Origin: DASQYE01 sp035940775
GTDB taxonomy: Bacteria; Acidobacteriota; Blastocatellia; Pyrinomonadales; Pyrinomonadaceae
Length of the DNA stretch: 64,000 nt
Assembly (NCBI GenBank): GCA_035940775.1
Contig: DASZEN010000058.1
Span: forward strand, 1 to 64,000
Direction: 5' to 3'
The position numbers and the translations under genes are program-made. This document shows, piece after piece, positions 18,572 through 28,434 of this stretch (position 1 is the first letter of the stretch; each line of letters opens with the position of its first letter). Below the pieces are notes generated by a model. The model was not told the DNA's origin, did no database searches, and worked only from the letters and a program-made list of their open reading frames with translations.

Positions 18572-18748
18572 CAACACTGGCCTCGCATATCCGGCTCGGT
18601 TCGGTTGGAGAGATAAACAGTCGGCGACACTTATTTCGTGTGGGGGATTTAGCATACTGGTTCTCGCCGCGCAAGTCATCAGCAGATCAATGCGAGGTTA
18701 AGGAACGCTGTCAGGGGTCTCTCGGAATCCTTCAGTCGATCATCACTC

Positions 18749-19546
18749 CTAGATTAAATATCCGTGTATCTGTAGTACGCTGGCGCGCTTGATTCTTCTT
18801 CTCTTCCGGGCGTTTTGAGCGGCGGCGGCGGCCATTTTTACGGGCGCGTTCAAAAGGGCGGCGGCCCTATCGAGGGAGGCTGCGCGCCCGCGCGTCTGCC
18901 CGAGCGCTACCATCGCCTGCCCCTCGCTCAACCCGTAGCTTGTGAACAATCTCTTCGCTTCCTCTTGCGTGAAGGCCATGACCGCCTCTTCGATGACGCA
19001 GAGCGTCTGCTTCGAGCGCATGCGCCAGAGCGGGCCGGGCGGCAAACTGCGGCCCATAATCAGCATGTGCGCCTCGGGCGGCAGCAGCGGAAGCAGGCGA
19101 CGAAAGAAGGGTACGACCCACTCGGCATCATAAACCAGATGAAGGTCGTCGATGACGATCAGGAGCGGGTCGCTGCCCGACTCGATCAGCTCATAAACGA
19201 AGGATTCGGCGAGCAGCGGAACATCCTCGGGCGCGCTCGTTTCGGCCAAAAGCCTGACCAGCATCTCGTAGCCGAAGCGCGGGCGCTCGCGCCGTACGCT
19301 CTCGATCAGATATTGAAAGAAAACACGCAGGTCGCCGTCCGAGGCGTCCACCTTGTACCAGGCGACGCGGCGGCCCGAGCGCCGTGCGAAATCCGTCGCC
19401 AGCATAGTCTTACCCGTACCGGCCCGACCGTTAATGATGGTCGAGGTACACGAGGCGAGGCTGCCATGAAGCGTGTTGAGCAGGCGAAGGCGAGAGATGC
19501 GCGGCATCTGCGCAGGCGTCGTGATTTTATCGAGGATTAGTTGCAT
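18749..19546 (-). CDS. Orphan MalT-type STAND ATPase without effector domain
   Basis: A 265-residue protein matching only the NTPase part of MalT-like regulators. It starts at the ATG at 19546 (MQLILDKITTPAQMPRISR); the frame is open to 19684. Walker A is NGRAGTGKTMLA, the sensor strand SGRRVAWYKVDASDGD parallels the neighbour's FVWYQLESSDAD, and Walker B is PLLIVIDDLH. The C-terminus is a short Ala-rich and basic tail (ARKRRRIKRASV) and there is no TPR, HTH or BTAD domain. It lies upstream of and codirectional with the full-length regulator. It could be a truncated paralogue or a subunit that modulates the neighbour. Confidence 0.8.
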   Translation of the reverse strand: MQLILDKITTPAQMPRISRLRLLNTLHGSLASCTSTIINGRAGTGKTMLATDFARRSGRRVAWYKVDASDGDLRVFFQYLIESVRRERPRFGYEMLVRLLAETSAPEDVPLLAESFVYELIESGSDPLLIVIDDLHLVYDAEWVVPFFRRLLPLLPPEAHMLIMGRSLPPGPLWRMRSKQTLCVIEEAVMAFTQEEAKRLFTSYGLSEGQAMVALGQTRGRAASLDRAAALLNAPVKMAAAAAQNARKRRRIKRASVLQIHGYLI

Positions 19547-19927
19547 GCTTTTTTTGTCCCTGTCTCCGGGCCGTCTCTTTAAGAGCGGCCCTCTGGTGAG
19601 GAACTCTTTTCGCCCGAGCGCCTGTGTATTTCGCCCCGCTCGCGCCGCGGAGCCTTCTACCGAAGAGGCGGGTTCTCGCCGCATACCTCAAGCGCCGCGA
19701 AACCATGATAAATGTAAGAAATACCACTTGAGGAATTCTTGAGGTGTTTAACGGCGGGCCTCGCGGGCTCGCCGCGGGGCGACTCTTCTTGAAGCAGGGA
19801 AAGGAGTTATGGCCGCGAGTCGGCTGAAAAGCTTACCTTTCGGGGCCGCTGCCCGCGCACGCCGCCGCCTTCAGGAGGGATTCTAAACAGGCTGTAGAGG
19901 CGACCGCCGGGCTTTAGTTTCCAGGCT
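19547..19927. other. Intergenic region without recognised gene
   Basis: A 381-base gap between the M20 peptidase stop and the orphan ATPase start, both on the minus strand. The only pattern seen is a tandem copy of a 14-base segment (GGCTTTAGTTTCC core) at the M20 stop codon. No convincing promoter or terminator. Confidence 0.5.
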
Positions 19928-19939
19928 TTAGTTTCCGGC
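19912..19939 (-). repeat. 14-base tandem duplication at the M20 stop codon
   Basis: On the minus strand GGAAACTAAAGCC occurs twice in succession, the first copy containing the TAA stop of the amidohydrolase. The duplication leaves the reading frame intact. Confidence 0.7.
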
Positions 19940-21301
19940 CGTGCTGCGTGCTTCGCCCTTATGGCGATCCAGGTAATCGAGCAGGACGTTGGACATCACC
20001 CTGACGCCGACGACTAAGCTCTCTTCATCCACGTCGAACTCGGGCGTGTGCCAACCGGCGGTGATGCCCTTCGAGCGGTTGCCGACGCCGAGGAAGAAGA
20101 AGAAGCCCGGAATGACCTTCTGGTAACGGGCGAAGTCTTCGGCGGGCATGAACGGCCTGATCGGCAGCGCCTTCTTATCACCGACGACCGCCCGGATCGA
20201 AGGGATGCTCTCTTCGACGAGCGAGGGCTCGTTATAGGTGACGGGATTGCTGCCCTCGAAATTAAGCTCAAAGGTCGCGCCGTAGGCGGCCGTGATGTTC
20301 CTGAGCGTTTCATTCATCAACTGCATGGCCCGCTCGCGCACCCCCTCGTTGAGCGTGCGCATCGTGCCCGTCATCTTCACTTCGCTGGCGATGACGTTAA
20401 AGCGCGAGCCGCCCTGAACCGTACCGACGGTGATGACGAGCGGCTCCTGCGGATCAATGCGACGGCTACGGATGTGTTGCAGCGCGAGGACGCACTCCGA
20501 GGCGACGACGATTGCATCCACGCCCATCTGCGGCTGCGCGCCGTGCGCGTTCTTGCCGCGAACCGTTATGCTGAAAGTGTCAGAGGATGCCATCGCGGGG
20601 CCGGAGTGGTATCCGACCTCCCCGACCTGTAGGTTCGGCTCCGTGTGAAGGCCGAAGATAGCCGAGGGGCGCGGGCTCTCGAGCGCGCCCTCCTTAATCA
20701 TCAGCCCGGCCCCGCCCTCTTCGCCCGTCGGCGCGCCCTCCTCTGCCGGTTGAAAGATGAATTTGATCGTGCCGTTGATCTCGCCGCGCATCTTGCTCAG
20801 AATCTCCGCCACGCCCAGCTCCACGGTCGTGTGTACGTCGTGACCGCACGCGTGCTTGACGCCCGGCGTGAGCGATTTGTAGGGCACGTCGTTCACCTCC
20901 TGGATCGGCAGCGCATCCATATCGGCGCGCACGGCGACGACCGGGCCGGGCTTCGTGCCCTTCAAGAGCGCCGTCACACCGTAGCGGCCCACGCCCGTTT
21001 TAATATCTTCGAGGCCGAGCGCGCGCAAGCGCTCGGCGACGATGCGCGAAGTCCGCTCTTCACGATTGGAAAGCTCCGGGTGCATGTGAAAGTCTCGCCG
21101 CTGCGAGATCAACTGCGAGCGCAGCGCTTCGGCGGCCTGCGCGATCTGCTGCTCGCGCGTCGTCGTGGCGGCGAGCGCCGTAGTAGTTTTATTAGTAGCG
21201 GCCGCCGCCCGGCCCCCGGGGATTTGCCGTGATACAACGGCGGACGCCAACAGTGCCATCAATAGAAGTATCGCCATCAGATAATCCAGCTTTGGTCTCA
21301 T
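19928..21301 (-). CDS. Exported M20 family amidohydrolase (hippuricase / IAA-amino-acid hydrolase type)
   Basis: A zinc-dependent hydrolase that cleaves N-acyl amino acids or similar amides, 457 aa. GGAG stands seven bases before the ATG. The N-terminus has a membrane/signal segment (LMAILLLMALLASAVVS), so it acts outside the cytoplasm or anchored to the membrane, which is less common in this family. Metal ligands appear in HACGHDVHTT, in FQPAEEGAP (the EE pair) and in FGLHTEP. The lid/dimerisation domain begins at SITVRGKNAHGAQP, and RPFMPAEDFARYQ supplies the last conserved segment. Monocistronic by layout; substrate not deducible. Confidence 0.92.
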   Translation of the reverse strand: MRPKLDYLMAILLLMALLASAVVSRQIPGGRAAAATNKTTTALAATTTREQQIAQAAEALRSQLISQRRDFHMHPELSNREERTSRIVAERLRALGLEDIKTGVGRYGVTALLKGTKPGPVVAVRADMDALPIQEVNDVPYKSLTPGVKHACGHDVHTTVELGVAEILSKMRGEINGTIKFIFQPAEEGAPTGEEGGAGLMIKEGALESPRPSAIFGLHTEPNLQVGEVGYHSGPAMASSDTFSITVRGKNAHGAQPQMGVDAIVVASECVLALQHIRSRRIDPQEPLVITVGTVQGGSRFNVIASEVKMTGTMRTLNEGVRERAMQLMNETLRNITAAYGATFELNFEGSNPVTYNEPSLVEESIPSIRAVVGDKKALPIRPFMPAEDFARYQKVIPGFFFFLGVGNRSKGITAGWHTPEFDVDEESLVVGVRVMSNVLLDYLDRHKGEARSTAGN

Positions 21302-21393
21302 GGTTATCTCCGGGTAAAAGTTTTCAGATTACTACGCAACTCTGAAGTTTCAGATTAATGCGTAACGCTACGGCGCTTTAAAGCTTTGGCGAG

Positions 21394-23064
21394 TCACTTG
21401 TCCTCTTGCTTCTCGTCGTAGAAGATGATGTTGATGACCAGCAACACGGCCCCGGCGGCCGCCGCCAGAAAACAGATGATGGCGAGGCCCGGGTAACCGA
21501 AAATCCTGAACGAGGTCTCGACCCGCATCAGCAGCGCCGCCCCGACGATCAGCGAGGCGAGCACCAGCCCCAACGTGATGCGGTTGGCGACCTTTTGCAA
21601 GCCCTCCATCAACTTCACTTCGTCAATGGCGTCCACCTTGATCGAGAGCGAGTTGTTGGCGACCGTCTCAAGCAGCTTGTTGACCCTGTTGGGCAGTTTC
21701 TCGAACAGACCCTTGGCTTCGAGGATGGTGTTGAAGAGATTGCCCGGCGAGAGGCTTTGCAGAAGGCGCTGTTGCATGATCTCTGTGGCATGCTGGCGGA
21801 TCGAAGCGTTCGGGTCGAACGCCGGATCGAGCGTATGCACGACCTGATCCAGATTGAGCAATGCCTTGGCGATCAGTGTGAACTCCGCAGGCAGTCGAAA
21901 ACCCGTCTCGCCCGAGATGCGTTGAATCTCCAACACGATGCGGCCCGAATCCATATTTTGCAGGTCTGCGTCGCGGTGCTGTGTGACGAGGTCTGAGACC
22001 TGGCGCGTAAAACCCTGCTCGTCGAAATCCGCCTTCGGCTTGCCCATCTTGATCGTCATCTCGGCGACATCATCGCCCCGGCCCTCGCTGATCCCGAGAA
22101 GGAGTTGGAGTATGTTTTCCTGTACGCGCGGCGCGATGCGCCCGACCATCCCCAGATCAAGGAGCGCGATCCGGTGGTCGTCCGTCAGAAACACGTTGCC
22201 GGGATGCGGGTCGGCGTGGAAAAAACCGTCGACGAGAATCTGCTTCAGGTATGCCCGAAAGAGCTGTTCGGCGAGCATGTAGCCGTCTATGTCTATCCAG
22301 CCCAGGGGCGATAGCGAGGTGATCTTCTTGCCCTTGACGAAATCCATAGTGAGCACGCGCGAGGTCGTGTAGCCCTCGACGGGCAAGGGCACGACGAGCA
22401 CCTCGAAGTCCGTCAGGTTCTGCGCGAAGATGGAGAGGTTGCGCGCCTCCTGTCGATAGTCCAACTCGCGCAGCAGGCTCTTGCGCAACTCCGAGAGAAT
22501 CCCCTGAAACTCGTAGCGCTTGCCCATTTCTGTGTGGTTATCGAGAAAGGCGGCGATGTCGGCCATCACGTCCAGGTCTTTGACGATCAGCTCGCGTATG
22601 GCGGGCCGCTGCACCTTGACGACTACGGGTTTGCCGTCGCGCATCGTCGCGGCGTGCACCTGGCCCAGAGAGGCCGCGGCCATCGGCTTCTGCTCAAACT
22701 CCGAGAACGCCTTGGAGATACGCACGCCCAGCTCGTCCGAGACGATCTGTTCCACCTCTTCATAGGAGAAAGGCTCCACGTTGTCCTGGAGGCGAGCGAG
22801 CGCATCCAGGTAAGGCTGCGGGAGAAGGTCTGCGCGCGTCGAGAGCAACTGGGCCAACTTGATGAAGGTCGGCCCCATCTTCTCCAGATCGGTGGCGAGG
22901 TCTTCGGCATGGCCTGTCCCCGTCTCGACTACAGGTCTGTCCTCGTCCTTGAGCGTCTCGTCCAGACCGGCCTGTTTGACCAGATCGGAGCGCCCGTACT
23001 TCATAAACAGCCATGCGATGTCCTTGTACCGCTTGAGATGTTCCGTCTTCAGTGAGATTCCCAT
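21394..23064 (-). CDS. ABC1/AarF/UbiB family atypical kinase-like protein
   Basis: A 556-residue membrane-associated member of the ADCK/UbiB family, linked in other bacteria to isoprenoid-quinone biosynthesis. The KxGQ-type N-terminal motif region is GPTFIKLAQLLSTRADLLP, the Ala-rich loop is AAASLGQVHAA, the nucleotide-binding Lys lies in PVVVKVQRP, and the catalytic/metal segment is VDGFFHADPHPGNVF followed by IALLDLGMVGR. Two C-terminal hydrophobic helices (LGLVLASLIVGAALLM and AIICFLAAAAGAVLLVINII) anchor it. AGAGGCGG precedes the ATG. Function in quinone metabolism is by family only; no ubi/men gene is nearby. Confidence 0.92.
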   Translation of the reverse strand: MGISLKTEHLKRYKDIAWLFMKYGRSDLVKQAGLDETLKDEDRPVVETGTGHAEDLATDLEKMGPTFIKLAQLLSTRADLLPQPYLDALARLQDNVEPFSYEEVEQIVSDELGVRISKAFSEFEQKPMAAASLGQVHAATMRDGKPVVVKVQRPAIRELIVKDLDVMADIAAFLDNHTEMGKRYEFQGILSELRKSLLRELDYRQEARNLSIFAQNLTDFEVLVVPLPVEGYTTSRVLTMDFVKGKKITSLSPLGWIDIDGYMLAEQLFRAYLKQILVDGFFHADPHPGNVFLTDDHRIALLDLGMVGRIAPRVQENILQLLLGISEGRGDDVAEMTIKMGKPKADFDEQGFTRQVSDLVTQHRDADLQNMDSGRIVLEIQRISGETGFRLPAEFTLIAKALLNLDQVVHTLDPAFDPNASIRQHATEIMQQRLLQSLSPGNLFNTILEAKGLFEKLPNRVNKLLETVANNSLSIKVDAIDEVKLMEGLQKVANRITLGLVLASLIVGAALLMRVETSFRIFGYPGLAIICFLAAAAGAVLLVINIIFYDEKQEDK

Positions 23065-23371
23065 CAGCCGCCTCTCTGGAATTTGGATCGAACCCGCGCG
23101 GCGCGCGGCCAGGCTTTCGGCCCGCTTCGCTCAGACGAGCGGCAACCGTAGCCTCTACTGTCAGCGCCTGCATCCGGGGAGAAACAGCAGCAGCAGCAAC
23201 CGGCCGAGCACCAGTCGAGTCTCATGTAGCCGAGCCTGTTACCTAAATATAATAGGTTCAATGATGAATTGATACTTTTATTTGATGCGGGTTGATCGAT
23301 GGCGCGGGGGCCGCTTTACGGCGGAGGTTAGCTGCTACTGCTCAGAAGGAGGCTGATCGTGTGACCTGCGG
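23065..23371. other. Intergenic region without recognised gene
   Basis: About 300 bases downstream of arsC and upstream of the UbiB-like gene, both on the minus strand. It contains a CAG-repeat stretch (five CAG) near 23190 and an AT-rich patch at 23240-23285 that could hold the UbiB-side promoter. Nothing else is recognised. Confidence 0.4.
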
Positions 23372-23812
23372 TTATGGTTTGTTGTTGTCGGCGGCGTCCG
23401 AAGAGATGAACGCAGAGAGGCGCTCGCGTATGAGGTCGCGCACGCGACGAAACTCCGCGAGACGCGCGGGCGCGTCCCCTTCGGCGGCGGCGGGGTCGTC
23501 GAAGCTCCAATGTATACGGCGCGTCCCGGCGGGAAAGACAGGGCAGTTCTCCCTCGCATTGTCGCAAACCGTAATCACGTCGTCGAACTGTTGGCCCACA
23601 AACTCGTCCACCGATTTGGAACGATGATCGGAGATGTCTATGCCCACCTCGTGCATCGCCTCGACTGCTTCGGGACGGACGCGGGACGGATGCGTGCCCG
23701 CGCTGTAGACCTCAAAGCGGTCTCCGCCGTCGCGTCTTAAAAGTCCCTCCGCCATCTGGCTGCGAGCCGAATTCCCGGTGCAGAGAATGAGCACGCGCCT
23801 TCGTCTATTCAT
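23372..23812 (-). CDS. arsC: Arsenate reductase, low-molecular-weight phosphatase fold
   Basis: A 146-residue cytoplasmic enzyme that reduces arsenate to arsenite in the thioredoxin-linked ArsC family. The P-loop CTGNSARS (Cys11, Arg17; CX5R) is at the N-terminus. It is followed by the DISDHRSKSVDEF segment typical of arsenate reductases and by VITVCDNARENCPVFP, which supplies the two further redox cysteines. The Asp of the HWSFDDPAAAEG loop is the general acid. Last gene of a minus-strand run behind two VOC proteins. No arsenite efflux permease is found next to it. Confidence 0.93.
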   Translation of the reverse strand: MNRRRRVLILCTGNSARSQMAEGLLRRDGGDRFEVYSAGTHPSRVRPEAVEAMHEVGIDISDHRSKSVDEFVGQQFDDVITVCDNARENCPVFPAGTRRIHWSFDDPAAAEGDAPARLAEFRRVRDLIRERLSAFISSDAADNNKP

Positions 23813-23912
23813 AGAAATACTCGATAGCGCCGAACATCAAAATCAAAGCCATCAGCAGGGCCGTGCCAATAGTCTCCACAGAGCGCCGCGCCGCGCGAGG
23901 CTTAACCCTGCT

Positions 23913-24401
23913 TCAGGGGGCATCGACCGCACCCGTAGTAGAGCAGGGAGCCTGCGATTGGCAACTCGTCTGACACGAATCATCGACGCCGTAGTAGGTT
24001 GGAAGGTTGTCCTTATGGACGACGAATACTTCCCACTCATTGCCGTCCGGGTCCGTCACCCAGCTTTTATCCTGCAACGCGTAGCCGCAGATGATCTGCA
24101 TCTCATCGCGCGTCGTGAGGCCGCTTTCGACCCAGCGCTCGCGCATCAGGAGCACATCCTCGGTCGATGCCACCTGAATCCCGAGGTGAAAGAGCGCCCC
24201 GCGCTCCCCGAACGGCCTTTCATTGAGCGTCAGGTTCAGGGGCGGACTCTCGACATCAAACTTCGCGTATCCGTCTCGCCACTTGCAAGGCTCAAGCCCG
24301 AGCATCTTCCTGTAAAACTCTATGCTGCGCTCGACGCTCTTCACGTTGATGGCCACATGCGCCTTCAGCGTATGAATGGCCTTCGGGATCGAGGTTTCCA
24401 T
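23913..24401 (-). CDS. ArsI/CadI-like VOC protein, copy with altered vicinal-cysteine site
   Basis: Vicinal-oxygen-chelate protein of the CadI/ArsI family, 162 aa. The start at 24401 has AAGGAG six bases upstream; a second ATG lies three bases earlier. Metal ligands expected for the family are in place: His in LKAHVAINV, His in FHLGIQVAS and Glu in NEWEVFVV. The As(III)-binding pair, seen as CC in the neighbouring copy, reads ICGYALQDKSW here, so one Cys is Gly. The C-terminal tail has four Cys (DDSCQTSCQSQAPC). It lies 56 bases after the paralogue. C-As lyase activity is therefore doubtful; it may sequester metal or have drifted. Confidence 0.87.
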   Translation of the reverse strand: METSIPKAIHTLKAHVAINVKSVERSIEFYRKMLGLEPCKWRDGYAKFDVESPPLNLTLNERPFGERGALFHLGIQVASTEDVLLMRERWVESGLTTRDEMQIICGYALQDKSWVTDPDGNEWEVFVVHKDNLPTYYGVDDSCQTSCQSQAPCSTTGAVDAP

Positions 24402-24457
24402 CATCCTCTCCTTTTTTCTTTCGCCTGTCGGATTCCCGCAATTGCGTGGGTTGCAGC

Positions 24458-25000
24458 TCATGACGAGATTGCGATTGGCGTCGCTTGCGGCGCGCAACAG
24501 GACGCAGCCTCCGAAGCGGCACGGGTCGTGGATGTCAAAGGGGCGCTCGCGGCCACCTTCGGCTCGGCCTCGCCCGTACCGCAGCACGCCGTAGTCTCGG
24601 CCAGATTGTCTTCGAGCACGACGAAGGCTTCCCACTGGTTGCCGTCCGGGTCATAGACCCAGGTCTTATCCTGCAAGGCGTAGCAGCAATTGGTCTGCAT
24701 CTCGTCTTGCGTCGTCAGGCCACTCTCGGCCCAGAGAGCGCGCATCGCGAGCACGTCCTCGGTCGATGCCACCTGAATCCCGAGGTGCGAGAGCGCGCCG
24801 CCCTCCTGGAAGGGAACCTCGTTGAGCGTCAGGTTGAGCGGCGGGTTCTGAACATCGAACTTGGCATAGCCCCGGCGCACCTTCACCGGCTCAAGCCCGA
24901 GCATCTTCCTGTAAAACTCTATGCTGCGCTCGACATTCTTCACGTTGAGGGCCAAGTGCGCCTTGAGCGCCTGAACACGTCTTCCCATCTCTTTCTCCAT
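24458..25000 (-). CDS. ArsI-like VOC protein with intact CC site (putative C-As lyase)
   Basis: ArsI cleaves the carbon-arsenic bond of trivalent organoarsenicals using Fe(II) and two vicinal cysteines. This copy (180 aa from the ATG at 25000; AAGGAG 11 bases upstream, an alternative ATG at 24988) keeps His in LKAHLALNV, His in LSHLGIQVAS, Glu in NQWEAFVV and the pair in QTNCCYALQDKTW. The C-terminal extension carries further CC pairs (TACCGTGE and ASCCAPQ), similar to the ACCAPQ at the end of ArsR in this locus. First gene of the minus-strand ars run, directly below a promoter/operator at 25033-25086. Confidence 0.88.
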   Translation of the reverse strand: MEKEMGRRVQALKAHLALNVKNVERSIEFYRKMLGLEPVKVRRGYAKFDVQNPPLNLTLNEVPFQEGGALSHLGIQVASTEDVLAMRALWAESGLTTQDEMQTNCCYALQDKTWVYDPDGNQWEAFVVLEDNLAETTACCGTGEAEPKVAASAPLTSTTRAASEAASCCAPQATPIAISS

Positions 25001-25032
25001 TTTTGACTTATCTCCTTCACCGGTATAAAATT

Positions 25033-25086
25033 CACATTCGCGTTGGCGAATATGTGCACGATACACCCGTCGAACATATATGTCAA
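25033..25086 (-). promoter_or_regulatory. ars promoter with overlapping ArsR-type operator
   Basis: On the minus strand TTGACA (25081-25086) and TATCGT (25058-25063) are separated by 17 bases, a good sigma-70 promoter for the ArsI-like gene. Just downstream lies an imperfect palindrome, CACATTCGC-GTTG-GCGAATATGTG (25033-25056), covering the expected start site. ACATATATGT at 25074-25083 is a second palindrome inside the spacer. ATTCG/CGAAT half-sites and this placement fit ArsR repression; arsR is encoded on the other side of the divergent region. Confidence 0.7.
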
Positions 25087-25159
25087 CCCGTATTTGTAGC
25101 GCGGGCCGGATTTTTTTTTGAAGTGGGTGTTTTCATCTAAAAGTTCGGGATGAATTGGC

Positions 25160-25666
25160 ATGGGCTTCTTGATAGAAGAGATGACGGAGGCTGACTGGGA
25201 GCAAGTGCTGCGCATTTATCAAGAGGGGATGGCGACGGGCGTTGCAACCTTCGAGACCGAATCTCCGGCGTGGGAGAAGTGGAATGCAGGCCATCTGCTC
25301 CACAGCAGGTTGGTCGCGCGCTCCGATGATGATGATGATGCCGTCAAGGGTTGGGCGGCGCTGAGTCCCGTATCGAGCCGGGATGTCTACGGCGGCGTGG
25401 CGGAGACGAGCATCTACGTTGGACGAGAGCACAGGGGGCAGGGCGTGGGCCGCGCTCTGCTTGAAGCCCTGGTCAGCTCGTCCGAGCGAAACGGAGTCTG
25501 GACGCTTCAGGCTGGCATCTTTCCGGAGAACGCGGCGAGCGTCGCGCTGCACAAGCGCTGCGGTTTTCGGGAGGTGGGCAGGCGCGAGCGCATAGGCAGG
25601 ATAAGGACGGTGTGGCGAGATACACTGCTGCTCGAACGTCGTAGCAGAGTCGTAGGAGTGGACTAA
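25160..25666 (+). CDS. GNAT acetyltransferase, ArsN/phosphinothricin-acetyltransferase-like
   Basis: A 168-residue N-acetyltransferase. The fold signatures are VAETSIYVGREHRGQGVGRA (acetyl-CoA binding R/QxxGxG/A) and NAASVALHKRCGFREVGRRE, both typical of the Pat/Bar subfamily; the early segment YQEGMATGVATFETESPAWE is also characteristic. ArsN relatives in ars operons acetylate arsinothricin. Its place as first gene of a plus-strand unit ending two bases before arsR supports an arsenic role, but phosphinothricin-like substrates remain possible. It contains a run of five Asp from a GAT repeat in a surface loop (RSDDDDDAVKG). Confidence 0.82.
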   Translation: MGFLIEEMTEADWEQVLRIYQEGMATGVATFETESPAWEKWNAGHLLHSRLVARSDDDDDAVKGWAALSPVSSRDVYGGVAETSIYVGREHRGQGVGRALLEALVSSSERNGVWTLQAGIFPENAASVALHKRCGFREVGRRERIGRIRTVWRDTLLLERRSRVVGVD

Positions 25667-25668
25667 GG

Positions 25669-26055
25669 ATGAGCAGATATAACATGGAGGTTTTGTTTAG
25701 CGCCCTGGCGGATCGCACGCGGCTGCGCCTGCTGAATCTGATGCGGGGCGACGAGCTTTGCGTCTGTTTCTTCGTGGAGGTTTTGAAGACCAACCAGCCG
25801 AAAATCTCTCGCCACCTGGCCTACCTGCGTAAAGCCGGTGTGGTCGAGACGCGCAGGGAAGGCAAGTGGATGCATTATCGCATCGTGGAGCCAGAAGAGC
25901 CGCACGCCGCTCGCGTCATGCGCGAGGTGATGGAGTGGCTGGCCCAGGATCAGGAGATGCAGCGTGATCGAGAGCGTTTAATCAGAGCGTGCTGCGCTCC
26001 GCAACCTCCCGTTCAACTGAGAGGCGCGCCGCGCCCTGCGAGTCTTGTGACTTAG
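25669..26055 (+). CDS. arsR: ArsR/SmtB family repressor
   Basis: A 128-residue winged-helix metalloregulator. The recognition region is QPKISRHLAYLRKAGVVETR followed by the wing EGKWMHYRI. The As(III)-sensing motif is DELCVCFF (CVC), as in the Escherichia coli type of ArsR. It ends in a CC-containing tail (ACCAPQPP). The ATG lies two bases after the stop of the acetyltransferase, so the two genes are cotranscribed. It probably acts at the palindrome in the divergent region 25033-25086 and so controls both arms. Confidence 0.93.
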   Translation: MSRYNMEVLFSALADRTRLRLLNLMRGDELCVCFFVEVLKTNQPKISRHLAYLRKAGVVETRREGKWMHYRIVEPEEPHAARVMREVMEWLAQDQEMQRDRERLIRACCAPQPPVQLRGAPRPASLVT

Positions 26056-26072
26056 AGCTGCTGTCGAGAAGG

Positions 26073-26513
26073 ATGGCCCGAAAGGTGATGAGCGATATGA
26101 TGGGCTTTGAGTGGCCGCAGACGCTTCCCGCCGTGCAGGTCAGGATCGCGCGCCCCACCGCACGGCTCGGCGAAGTCGTACGATTTTACAGCGACGGCCT
26201 GGGCCTCCCCGTGATCGGTTCTTTTGAAGGGCACGCTGGCTATGCGGGCGTGATGCTGGGCCTGCCCGGCAATGAATATCACCTGGAATTCACAGAGCAT
26301 GAGAAGGGAAGCGATTGCCCCGCGCCGACGCCGGATAATCTGCTGGTCTTCTATATCCCGGACAAAGGGGCGATTGATCGCCTCGTAGAGCGGCTGGGCC
26401 GTATGGGCCACTTCGCGGTCGTCGCTGAAAATCCTTACTGGAACGAGCGCGGCGTGACATTTGAAGACCCGGACGGATGGAGGGTCGTGCTGATGAACAC
26501 GCGGGGGATATGA
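26073..26513 (+). CDS. VOC family (glyoxalase-like) protein
   Basis: About 146 aa in the glyoxalase/bleomycin-resistance/dioxygenase superfamily. Starts are uncertain: ATG at 26073 (AGAAGG adjacent), 26088 or 26097. One VOC half begins at VQVRIARPTARLGEVVRFYS, and the second carries NPYWNERGVTFEDPDGWRV, the classic closing motif with a metal-ligand-type Glu replaced by Asp/Trp context. It lies 17 bases after arsR and completes the plus-strand unit. Its tie to arsenic is by position only. Confidence 0.85.
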   Translation: MARKVMSDMMGFEWPQTLPAVQVRIARPTARLGEVVRFYSDGLGLPVIGSFEGHAGYAGVMLGLPGNEYHLEFTEHEKGSDCPAPTPDNLLVFYIPDKGAIDRLVERLGRMGHFAVVAENPYWNERGVTFEDPDGWRVVLMNTRGI

Positions 26514-26570
26514 GGAGAGCGCCCCTCGCACGCCGATACGATTTCGGCATGAGCCGTCGATGAGCAAAAA

Positions 26571-26609
26571 AGAATCTCCTGCCGATGGATAATACCGGCA
26601 GGAGATTCT
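26571..26609. terminator. Bidirectional terminator
   Basis: AGAATCTCCTGCCG (26571-26584) pairs perfectly with 26596-26609 around an 11-base loop. An A-run lies before and a GTCTTTG stretch after. It separates the convergent VOC and rpoD genes. Confidence 0.85.
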
Positions 26610-26632
26610 GTCTTTGTCGCTCTCTATCCTGT

Positions 26633-28357
<1,725 letters not shown>

Positions 28358-28434
28358 GCTCAAGCCTTTACCTTTAGCGCCACGCTTTGCTTTACCTGTC
28401 GTTGGGGAGAGCGCGCGGGCGCGTTACATTCTCC

